Source: Schistocerca nitens (lineage: Eukaryota > Arthropoda > Insecta > Orthoptera > Acrididae). Taken from it: a stretch of DNA of 64,000 nucleotides. The stretch lies in the NCBI RefSeq assembly GCF_023898315.1, contig NC_064619.1:299064150-299128149 (forward strand), given 5' to 3'. The position numbers and the translations under genes are program-made. This document shows positions 31,114 through 40,741 of the stretch, in pieces (position 1 is the first letter of the stretch; each line of letters starts with the position of its first letter). The notes under the pieces are model-generated. The model worked only from the letters and a program-made list of their open reading frames with translations, was not told where the DNA came from and made no database searches.

Positions 31114-31964
31114 CAACAAAGTTAGGAAACTACTGCGAAAGCAAAGAGAGCTTCACTGCAAGTTTAAACGCAGCCAAAACCTCTCAGACAAAGAGAAGCT
31201 AAACGATGTCAAAGTTAGCGTAAGGAGGGCTATGCGTAAAGCGTCCAGTGAATTCCAAAGTAAAATTCTATGTACCGACTTGACAGAAAATCGTAGGAAG
31301 TTCTGGACTTACGTTAAATCAGTAAGTGGCTCGAAACAGCATATCCAGACACTCCGGGATGATGATGGCATTGAAACAGAGGATGACACGCGTAAAGCTG
31401 AAATACTAATCACCTTTTTCCAAAGCTGTTTCACAGAGGAAGACCGCGCTGCAGTTCCTTCTCTAAATCCTCGCACAAACGAAAAAATGGCTGACATCGA
31501 AATAAGTGTCCAAGGAATAGAAAAGCAACTGGTATCACTCAACAGAGGAAAGCCCACTAGACCTGAAGGGATACCAATTCGATTCTACACAGAGTACGCG
31601 AAAGAACGTGCCCCCCTTGTAACAGCCGTATAACGCAAGTGAGGTGTTTAGCAAACTCCAGTGGCAGACTCTGAAAGAGAGGCGCTCTGCAGCGCGGTGT
31701 AGCTTGCTGTCCAGGTTTCGAGAGGGTGCGTTTCTGGCGAGGTATCGAATATATTACATCCCCCTACTTATACCACCCGAGGAGATCACGAATGTAAAAT
31801 TAGAGAGATTCGAGCGCGCACGGAGACTTTCCGGCAGTCGTTCTTCCAGCGAACCATACGCGACCGGAACAGGAAAGGGAGGTAATGACAGTGGCACGTA
31901 AAGTGCCCTCCGCCACACACCGTTGGGTGGCTTGCGGAGTATAAATGTAGATGTAGATGTAGAA
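31114..31964 (+). mobile_element. CR1-type LINE with the RT core deleted
   Basis: The frame 31232-31633 is the linker between endonuclease and RT (CTDLTENRRKFWTYVKSVSG, EISVQGIEKQLVSLNRGKPT). At 31633 the sequence jumps to the C-terminal region (FSKLQWQTLKERRS) and then the 3' UTR, ending ATAAATGTAGATGTAGATGT. The whole RT core is missing. The same family appears at 41703-42978 and 58018-64000. Its 5' boundary adjoins the Mutator-like relic. Confidence 0.88.
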
Positions 31965-32051
31965 AAACTGGTCGATGATGGGCATGCAGAGCTAATTTTT
32001 TTTAAAGGCATTTCTAATGCTGCTGACGAGATAAAATTTATGCACAACATA

Positions 32052-32709
32052 CGAGGGTTGTCCAGAAAGTAAGTTCCGATCGGTCGCGAAATCGAAACCA
32101 CAGTGAAAACCAGAAAAATTTTATTTGCAACAGTTGGATACACCTTCCACCTACTTTTCTACATAGTCGCCGCTCCAGCTTCGAGTGTTGTCGTAATGTA
32201 TCAGCTTTCCAATATCCTCGTCATAGAAAGCAGCCTCCTGTGCTTCCGGCCAGTTATCTGCACTGGTCTGCAGCTCGTTGTCTGTGGAAAAATTTTGTCT
32301 TCATAGCCAGCGGTTCTTGTGAGTAGATATGAGACTCAGTGGGAGCCAATTACGGACTGTATTGTGGGTGATCAAACACTTCTCATCGGAAACGCTGCAG
32401 GAGCGTCTTCATTGCCCCTGCAGTGTGAGGCCGAGAGTTGGTATGGAGAAGGAATTGCACGACAGTTGTGTTATGTGGGCTGCATGACACAGGCGAAATC
32501 TCTAACCAGGCCCTCATACTTGGCGGGAGACGCTATTCCCTACGCATCTTTACGTGCTCACTGTTCACTCAAAACTGAAAAGAGCGACGCTACACGATCG
32601 ACGGGCATACTAGAGACATTGCCCAACACATCTATGAAAATCTTTACCGGATTTTCCCAGTGGTTTCCATTTCGCGACCGATCGGAACTTACTTTGTGGA
32701 CAACCCTCG
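32052..32709. mobile_element. mariner-type MITE
   Basis: A 658-bp non-autonomous element with about 60-bp inverted ends: CGAGGGTTGTCCAGAAAGTA at the left, and at the right its complement with C for G at one site. The repeats extend through TTCCGATCGGTCGCGAAAT. TA flanks both ends (32050-32051, 32710-32711). The interior has no transposase frame. It is mobilised, if at all, by a related transposase elsewhere. Confidence 0.9.
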
Positions 32710-32711
32710 TA

Positions 32712-34351
32712 GATTAAGAAAACAGATTTCTAAAATATTGATTTTTCAAACTCAAATCCATGACATCCCCCATTAAGTATCATTGTATGCCCTCCTCATT
32801 CGCAAATGGAACGGGAAGAAGCAGATGTAAGAGTTACAGTGAGAGTACTCGCTGCAACGCAGTGAATTGCACAGTATAGAACGTTGTCGATATTACAGAT
32901 GCAGACCTCCATATTTGTATTCAGCATGTCGGTGTGCACATCACTCTGTTTAAAGTCAATTAGTGAAGTGTGCTGCCTCTACCCGTCATGCCGCACAGAC
33001 AGGTGTTGCTCGGGTTTGCCTACCATGCACATTTAGCAACATAGTACTTCATACATCAGTTTATTACGTAATGTGTACGACGATTCGTCTGTCTTTTCAA
33101 TCGAAAATTTACTATTTGGGTAGTGCTGTAACACCAAAATCCATTAGAAATAGGTTTATACTATGTACCTATGTATCTATAATTATGAAGTGTTTGTTCT
33201 TTGTTAGTTAAGGTCATTGATTTGTGACAGGAAATTGAAAGTCTGTAGTGTATGTATGGTAAAAGTTAAATGATGTTTAAAATGATGAAATTTTATAAAA
33301 TATGTACGTTCATAAAGAAAAAGTTGTATATTGAAAGCTGGTTCATGCTTAGGGAAATTCTATTGTGAAATGTAAAAGCTTTAGGGAAGCCCCTCCGCAA
33401 CGGAAATGGCTTGACGCAAGGTAAACGGTGGTTTTGGCGGTCGATCCGGGCGGCTCTTGGGTGGGAACGGTACGCAGTCAGTGGCTAGCCGTTGTACAGT
33501 ACACATCGAGGGTGCCAAAGGAGGCATTTGGAAGCCGTTTTGTATGGAATTTTGCCTCGGATGTGGATTTGGCTATTGCATGGTGCTCTTGGCAATAGGA
33601 AATGGCTCTAATACGATACAAATCCGTCGCCAAGAAGAAATTATAAATAATAAAAAGTATTCAAAGATGAAGAGCCGTGAGTACAGTTAGCCGCCACGTC
33701 GCTTGCCACCACTACTTCGCCACTGCTCCACCAACTTTATGTATACAGATATGTGTTAGAGCATGGACCAGGTAATTTGTGTGAGTGTTTTGCAATACCA
33801 ATCCAAGTGCTGTAAACCAGTGTTTGAACCCTAACGTTATCCTTATCATGAACCGATGCAGGATCCCATCCTAAGTGTGCAGAAATCCGAGTATCCTGTT
33901 TATAAGAAGCTAGTGATTTGTTTCTGTGTATTAAATATGCAAAAGTTCAGTGCCAGGGTGTGTAAATGTCACTGTCTAAAATATCTGCTTCACAGGCGAT
34001 GAAAAAGGCACATAAGTTAACTTATTTGAAACGTAATTTAGCCTAGTTTTCTATAATGAACTATTGTTTTTTCGAGGTTAATCGATCTCAGTGTTGAGAA
34101 AAGTTGCTTTAAAGGATGAAAACATAAATTATTCCAAGTGGGTCTAAGCATTAATTTAGCTTGAATTGAACTTTGCTTCTGAAATGATCATAGAGTTACC
34201 TACTGAGACAGTATCAGTTTATGGGTCCCCACCATATTCTTTTCATATTAGAAAGGTACTTGGAATATAATCTCTGCTAAAGAAATCTATTTCTATAAAT
34301 GAGAGTATAAAAAGTGTATATGTAGTATAATTTACTTTTATTTGTGGTATT
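32712..34351. other. AT-rich stretch
   Basis: About 1.6 kb. A phrase at 32795-32822 (TTCGCAAATGGAACGGGAAG) resembles a LINE 3' end but is too short to assign. The frame 33457-33690 has no motif. Otherwise nothing recognised. Confidence 0.4.
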
Positions 34352-34353
34352 TA

Positions 34354-35901
34354 CAGGGTGTTTCAAAAATGACCGGTATATTTGAAACGGCAATAAAAAC
34401 TAAACGAGCAGCGATAGAAATACACCGTTTGTTGCAATATGCTTGGGACAACAGTACATTTTCAGGCGGACAAACTTTCGAAATTACAGTAGTTACAATT
34501 TTCAACAATAGATGGCGCTGCAAGTGATGTGAACGATATAGAAGACAACGCAGTCTGTGGGTGCGCCATTCTGTACGTCGTCTTTCTGCTGTAAGCGTGT
34601 GCTGTTCACAACGTGCAAGTGTGCTGTGGACAACATGGTTTATTCCTTAGAACAGAGGATTTTTCTAGTGTTGGAATTCCACCGCCTAGAACACAGTGTT
34701 GTTGCAACAAGACGAAGTTTTCAACGGAGGTTTAATGTAACCAAAGGACCGAAAAGCGATACAATAAAAGATCTGTTTGAAAACTTTCAACGGACTGGGA
34801 ACGTGACGGATGAACGTGCTGGAAAGGTAGGGCGACCGCGTACGGCAACCACAGAGGGCAACGCGCAGCTAGTGCAGCAGGTGATCCAACAGCGGCCTCG
34901 GGTTTCCGTTCGCCGTGTTGCAGCTGCGGTCCAAATGACGCCAACGTCCACGTATCGTCTCATGCGCCAGAGTTTACACCTCTACCCATACAAAATTCAA
35001 ACGCGGCAACCCCTCAGCGCCGCTACCATTGCTGCACGAGAGACATTCGCTAACGATATAGTGCACAGGATTGATGACGGCGATATGCATGTGGGCAGCA
35101 TTTGGTTTACTGACGAAGCTTATTTTTACCTGGACGGCTTCGTCGATAAACAGAACTGGCGCATATGGGGAACCGAAAAGCCCCATGTTGCAGTCCCATC
35201 GTCCCTGCATCCTCAAAAAGTACTGGTCTGGGCCGCCGTTTCTTCCAAAGGAATCATTGGCCCATTTTTCAGATCCGAAACGATTACTGCATCACGCTAT
35301 CTGGACATTCTTCGTGAATTTGTGGCGGTACAAACTGCCTTAGACGACACTGCGAACACCTCGTGGTTTATGCAAGATGGTGCCCGGCCACATCGCACGG
35401 CCGACGTCTTTAATTTCCTGAATGAATATTTCGATGATCGTGTGATTGCTTTGGGCGATCCGAAACATACAGGACGCGGCGTGGATTGGCATCCCTATTC
35501 GCCAGACATGAACCCCTGTGACTTCTTTCTGTGGGGACACTTGAAAGACCAGGTGTACCGCCAGAATCCAGAAACAATTGAACAGCTGAAGCAGTACATC
35601 TCATCTGCATGTGAAGCCATTCCGCCAGGCACGTTGTCAAACGTTTCGGGTAATTTCATTCAGAGACTACGCCATATTATTGCTACGCATGGTGGATATG
35701 TGGAAAATATCGTACTATAGAGTTTCCCAGACCGCAGCGCCATCTGTTGTTGAAACTAGTAACTACTGTAATTTCGAAAGTTTGTCTGCCTGAAAATGTA
35801 CTGTTGTCCCAAGCATATTGCAACAAACGGCGTATTTCTATCGCTGCTCGTTTAGTTTTTATTGCCGTTTCAAATATACCGGTCATTTTTGAAACACCCT
35901 G
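34354..35901 (+). mobile_element. Intact Tc1/mariner-superfamily transposon with 168-bp TIRs
   Basis: A 1,548-bp element. Inverted repeats of about 168 bp (34354-34521, 35734-35901) start CAGGGTGTTTCAAAAATGAC and differ at only a handful of sites. TA lies immediately outside both ends (34352-34353, 35902-35903). Its single transposase frame is open. It looks like the youngest DNA transposon in the window, with no insertion inside it. Confidence 0.95.
34635..35720 (+). CDS. Open transposase, Tc1/mariner superfamily (DDD type)
   Basis: This DNA transposase would act in the nucleus on the element's own TIRs. I chose ATG 34635 (MVYSLEQRIFLVLEFHRLEH) because family members start at that point. 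The frame is open 26 codons upstream from 34557. The protein has 361 residues. An HTH region spans residues 1-55, and GRPRT (66-70) resembles the minor-groove clamp between HTHs. A second HTH spans about 85-115. The catalytic domain has Asp160 (IWFTDEAYFYLDG), Asp248 (WFMQDGARPH) and Asp296 (SPDMNPCDFFLWG). The last two are separated by 47 residues, longer than the 34 of mariner or the roughly 41 I would expect for relatives. The extra residues are in GDPKHTGRGVDWH. No stop or frameshift is seen, so activity is possible but unproven. Confidence 0.92.
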   Translation: MVYSLEQRIFLVLEFHRLEHSVVATRRSFQRRFNVTKGPKSDTIKDLFENFQRTGNVTDERAGKVGRPRTATTEGNAQLVQQVIQQRPRVSVRRVAAAVQMTPTSTYRLMRQSLHLYPYKIQTRQPLSAATIAARETFANDIVHRIDDGDMHVGSIWFTDEAYFYLDGFVDKQNWRIWGTEKPHVAVPSSLHPQKVLVWAAVSSKGIIGPFFRSETITASRYLDILREFVAVQTALDDTANTSWFMQDGARPHRTADVFNFLNEYFDDRVIALGDPKHTGRGVDWHPYSPDMNPCDFFLWGHLKDQVYRQNPETIEQLKQYISSACEAIPPGTLSNVSGNFIQRLRHIIATHGGYVENIVL

Positions 35902-35903
35902 TA

Positions 35904-36449
35904 TATCTCAGTTATGTCAGAAATCTTTTCATGCCCAACTTTAGTTCAATATTTCCTTCAGTAACACCTCAGTACTGAATAATGTAATGATAGTGATTGT
36001 AACTATTATTATAAGAGTGGGACACTATCTTGCTTTCTATGATTGCTGGTTGGTGCATTAATGGTAACTACTGCTACCCACAACTTAGATCGCCCAGTAT
36101 TCGTGTGTATCCAATGTGCTATTCAAAACGAATCTTAATGAAAGTCACTTCAACAACTCATATTCAATTTTCTTAAACATAATGTTTCAAATTAAAATGC
36201 CTAATTAGGCTGGCGACCCTTTATTGTTTCATTTGTATGAACTTTTCTACTTTCATTAACCTTAAAGTAAAGCCTGTTTAGTTTTCTATTAGTATATATA
36301 CAAAATTACTGTACGATACACTTTATCCATTAGACAAACACGCGGTCAAAACGCGAAATCCTCACACAGGGTAACACTAGTTTTGTGTCACGACAGGGAA
36401 GTTAGTGACGTCTAACGAAGTATGGGTAGTGTTATAATGCAAGGTGGTA
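35904..36449. other. AT-rich spacer
   Basis: About 550 bp with no recognised element. Confidence 0.35.
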
Positions 36450-36720
36450 TACAGTACTTTTCACATAGTCCACAGCTGTCATGGTGCCCTCGATTATTTC
36501 CACAGCTCCCACGGGAGCCCGGGTGAATGTCCTCCAAAGTACAATATTGCCGCCATCGGCCTGTGCCTATGGGGTGACGCACGTTTCTAGCAGCCATTCG
36601 TTTGGATGATGGCACAGCGATCCACGATCACCGACCTGCTGTAACAAGAAACTTGACCGATCAGGTGACACGTTTTCATTGATGCACGGTCCGATCTCCA
36701 TGAACCTCTGCCCACTACAG
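36450..36720 (-). mobile_element. Tc1-like fragment (family 4), left part
   Basis: Reverse-complement coding landmarks TCATGGTGCCCTCGATTATT, CTGTAACAAGAAACTTGACC and GATGCACGGTCCGATCTCCA match the family-4 copy at 55.25-55.55 kb. It breaks at CCCACTACAG and resumes after 1.2 kb at 37936 (GTGCAGTCGCAATTGACGAT). Confidence 0.65.
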
Positions 36721-37935
36721 ATTAGAGATTAACATCCCGCCGTGTTTGCAGTGTGTGATATTATTGGATTTCAGACATTTTGCATATGAGAAAAGGACAG
36801 CCATCGAGCTGTAGTTTGTAATGATATTAAGCATGACAACGCGAGAGTAAAGAAACTAAATCTGTTTATAACGTGCGCCTGTGCCAAGACGCGCGGCCAG
36901 CGTTTAAAAGGTACTTTTGAACACTATGACTCGCTGGGCGCAGATATTTAAAATCATTGCCGCAGCGCTTGATAGCAAGAAGCTGCGAAACAGAAGAAAG
37001 AACAATTTATCATTTGTTAGGAAAATTCTAGAGTCTTTATAATTAGTTGTACTTCTGGTCGCCGATATGTTAACATGTACTTCATTACCTTTGATGTTTG
37101 GTCGCCGACTTGTTAAGACTTAAGACGTGTTGTGTAGCACCGCTACAAGTTATATTTCATTTAGTGTGAAAAACCACGTTATCACCAAGAAAAAAAAACG
37201 CTTTTGTAAACCTTGTGACGATAAAAAATACTTACGCGCACGGCAGGACATTTAATTTTTACAAAATATCACACATACAAAAGCAGCGATTGTTGGACTG
37301 CTCCATGTATGAGAAAAACATAAAAATGTAAGTTTTGTATTCATTGTAAATTTGTTAATGTTTGTAGTTTAACGCCTTTGTTCTTTGAGAATATATTGAT
37401 GCTTCACTGTACAGAAAATCTATGCTTATTCTTTTCTTTAAATTAACTACAAATAATGTTTATGTTTAAATGAACTTTGTTACAGGTTCGCTCTTTATCG
37501 CGATGTCTCGAATGTATTTGGGAGACCATTAATGTGTTCAATTTCCGATCTGACAACTTTTTTTACAAAATTTGACTGTTTTGCATTCATTTCCAATTTT
37601 TTTTTTATTATTCAAATAGGTCCCTTAGGTAATTTCATTGAAGAATCTGATTGCGTGAAAGCAATCCGGGTTAAGAGGTCATTTGAGAAACTATTTTCGC
37701 GCAATCAATCTGTACGTCTCCTGAACACAATCGAGAACCGACGCATCGGCGATCAATCAATAATTTTTCTCCCTTTCCAAGTCCTACCAAAAAACGGCCA
37801 AGGAGAACTGCCGTGAGTACGCAATCTAGTGTTAAAGGTTGCATTCTTTATCTTGTCGGCAAACATTGCCATAAATTATCATCATCAATGTTATATTTGG
37901 TTAAATGTGAAAAGCAAAACCTTTTAACGCTAGAA
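36721..37935. other. 1.2-kb unidentified insert inside a Tc1 copy
   Basis: This AT-rich DNA separates two collinear halves of one family-4 Tc1 element. It is therefore probably an insertion. It contains 'ggtcgccgatatgttaa' and 'ggtcgccgacttgttaa' (37053, 37101) as an internal near-repeat. One frame (37532-37816) lacks a motif. I see no LTR, TIR or tRNA head. Confidence 0.45.
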
Positions 37936-38470
37936 GTGCAGTCGCAATTGACGATGTCGTTGTGTCAACATGGGAAGGCATAGGGTCGCCTGTTTGCGGA
38001 CTGCCAAGTTCAACAATGTGCGCTGAATGCTGTGCTCCGAAACACTTGTGTCTTCACCAGTACTGTACTCTGTCGTCAGATCTGCCACAGATCGCCGCCT
38101 ATCCTGTCTTACAGAGCGGTCAAGCCCCTGACTTCCACGTTCTGTGATTAGAGGTGAACATCTAACACAATCTCATATACTCGTTTTTTCACCGTCCTTC
38201 AGCCATTTTCCATACGTGCTCACGACAGCAGAATGCTGTGCTCCGAAACACTTGTGCCTTCACCAGTACTGTACTCTGTCGTCAGATATGCCACAGATCG
38301 CCGCCTATCCTGTCTTACAGAGCGGTCAAGCCCCTGACTTCCACGTTCTGTGATTAGAGGTGAACATCTAACACAATCTCATATACTCGTTTTTTCACCG
38401 TTCTTCAGCCATTTTCCATACGTGCTCACGACAGCAGAAAGCGAACAGTCGTCCGACTTCGACACGAATA
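37936..38470 (-). mobile_element. Tc1-like fragment (family 4), right part with duplication
   Basis: This continues the element broken at 36720: CGATGTCGTTGTGTCAACAT, then CAACAATGTGCGCTGAATGC, and GCTCACGACAGCAGAAAGCG at the far end. It contains a 206-bp tandem duplication. No transposase frame is open. Confidence 0.65.
38025..38436 (+). repeat. 206-bp tandem duplication inside a Tc1 fragment
   Basis: Units 38025-38230 and 38231-38436 each begin GAATGCTGTGCTCCGAAACA and end CACGACAGCA. By eye they differ at three positions (about 98.5% identical), so the event is recent. Both units stay in phase with the Tc1 sequence. Confidence 0.95.
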
Positions 38471-38581
38471 GCTTATTTCTAAAGCTTACGGACGACATCA
38501 TCAGATACACGCTTCACTTAGCACAAATGTTTGGTTTTGGGACACCCAAAACCGTTCTGCAACATGTTCATGATAAAAAAA

Positions 38582-39800
38582 ACCGCTTCTGTTGACGAAG
38601 TTTTACAAGACAGAAGTCCATACACACGACCACGGTTTACCGGTCTTAGACCCATTTTCAGGTGTATCTGAAATCTAATGTAAAACAATACTTGTAACCC
38701 ACTATCATAAAAAATTAAAAAATAAATAAATTTTAGAAACTAAATATCAGGTGAAATGATTAAAAATGCATACCTGGCTTTAGTAGGACGTCATGTCCAT
38801 GCCTAAACAACTAGTAGCCGAACATATACAGCAGGTGGACGGTCATAATAGCATCCTAAATTGTGGCTGCAAAGAATCACAGCATTCAAGCGCGGCCTAT
38901 GAAAGTGCCTCTTGTCCTAAAGTTACAACCGGGAATGCATGCATTGTACAGAAACAAAACCACCATAGGACATTAGATGGCAGTCACGCACTACACCAAA
39001 GTTAAACTGAGAAACGACCCCGCGCTGCAGAAAGCTCAGAGCAGCCTTAAACCTGATATTGCGAACCACGAGAAAACGACGGTAACATTCCAGCGCAGCT
39101 GCGCCAAGAGCACTGAGCAGTGACGCTGAAGGCTGTATTCGTGGTCAACGCCGTGAAGGGGGCGCAAAACTAAATGGTTCTGAGCACTATGCGACTTAAC
39201 TTCTGAGGTCATCAGTCGCCTAGAACTTAGAACTAATTAAACCTAACTAACCTAAGGGCATCACACACATCCTTGCCCGAGGCAGGATTCGAACCTGCGA
39301 CCGTAGCGGGCACTCGGTTCCAGACTGTAGCGCCTAGAACTTCACGGCCACTCCGGCCGGCAGAGAAACTAAAGTACAAGTACGTACGAATGCCGACAAA
39401 AGAGTAGAGAAGAATGCAGCTAATAACCGAAAGCGTCCAGTTCGAGGGGTATTCGCCTTAACAAGCAAACAGGAAAAAGCACCATGACTAATTACAGAAA
39501 AAATGCAACGAAGCAACATACACATAACACGGGTTGCATAAATAGTGGGATAAGCCAAAGGCCGAAATGCATAAAAAAATGCGAACATCTGCGTCCAACG
39601 GCAGAAAACCCCATCAAAACAAATGTTAGGTTATTAACCCGTGAAATTAAAAGGCAAAACATTTAAAAGATTAAAGAAACTAAACAACTTAAAAATTTAG
39701 AGTTTACATACACCTGATGATGCGGCTAACATTCCGAAACAGTGGTGGTGCATAGCGACTTCTGTCGTGTAAGACTTCGGTCAACAGAAGCATTTTACAA
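38582..39800. mobile_element. Unclassified element with roughly 90-bp inverted ends
   Basis: Left end GCTTCTGTTGACGAAGTTTT...GACAGAAGTCCATACACACG through CAGGTGTATCTG recurs inverted at the right end (39702-39798) with about 75-80% identity. The interior (38670-39700) has no transposase frame and hosts a SINE-A. The end wording (GGTCTTAGACCCATTTTCAG) resembles Penelope-like termini, but inverted pairing suggests a fold-back or MITE. Class unresolved. Confidence 0.5.
39175..39361 (-). mobile_element. SINE-A
   Basis: Minus-strand copy lacking part of the tail. AAACTAAA at 39167-39174 and 39366-39373 is the probable target duplication. Confidence 0.88.
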
Positions 39801-40227
39801 CTGAGGCGGATTTGTTTACCATGAACACACTTCACTTTGTTGATCTACAGCAAAAGAAAACAGTGCTATCTACCATAGCAGCCCAATGAATTCACTCAGC
39901 CTATCACCAGCGCTGGAGCGGTGGAGAAGCCGCAGATTGTAGCGTAATACAGGAATACATTTTAAACTTCGAAAAGCTTCGCGTGAAATTAATTTAATCA
40001 GTTACGACTGGTTACGGTTGTACAGTGTGTGTTTTCTTACTATTTGCGTCCAGTATATTCTTCGGCACTATTCGGAGTGTTATAAGGAGGTCGGTAACTC
40101 AAAAAGCATCGGAATTATTAGAACGTCAGTGGCTGAGGCATAGTGTATAACGCATATGATGTTATATGGTGCAATAGAAATTGTCCTCTATCTCGAACGT
40201 CACAGTGATTCGCGGCGTATGAACGTC
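39801..40227. other. Spacer
   Basis: About 430 bp without a recognised element. Confidence 0.35.
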
Positions 40228-40239
40228 GATATTTACGTA

Positions 40240-40438
40240 TAATGGTTCAAATGGCTCTGAGCACTATGGGACTTAACTTCTAAGGTCATCAGTCCCCTAG
40301 AACTTAGAACTACTTAAACCTAACTAACCTAAGGACATCACACACATCCATGCCCGAGGCAGGATTCGAACCAGCGACCGTAGCGGTCGCGCGGTTCCAG
40401 ACTGTAGCGCCTAGAACCGCACGGCCACCTCGGCTGGC
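40240..40438 (-). mobile_element. SINE-A
   Basis: Full minus-strand copy with a perfect 12-bp target duplication GATATTTACGTA at 40228-40239 and 40439-40450. Confidence 0.95.
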
Positions 40439-40741
40439 GATATTTACGTAGAATTGACTGCGTTCAGAATACTACGTCTTGGCAGCTATGATTATTTTTG
40501 GAAGAGAAATATCATTCCGAAAAAGCTTATTTGAATCAAACTTGATCAGATTAGAATATGTCACGAAGTGCAGCTACTGTATGCACATTCGAGGTTGCAA
40601 ACAACTATCCACAATTCTTCACTGAGTCCCCTATACGTCAAAGCAGTATTCGAAAAATGCAAAACGGAAATCAGAACATATGGATGGCCTTTTCGTCTCG
40701 ACAATTTCCACAATAAGACTCCTTTTACTAGCTTCCAGCTA

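Noticed and set aside
37926-37940. piggyBac-type end (TTAACGCTAGAAG)
   Set aside because: The resemblance is a few bases, there is no partner end with TTAA, and the position coincides with a Tc1 breakpoint.
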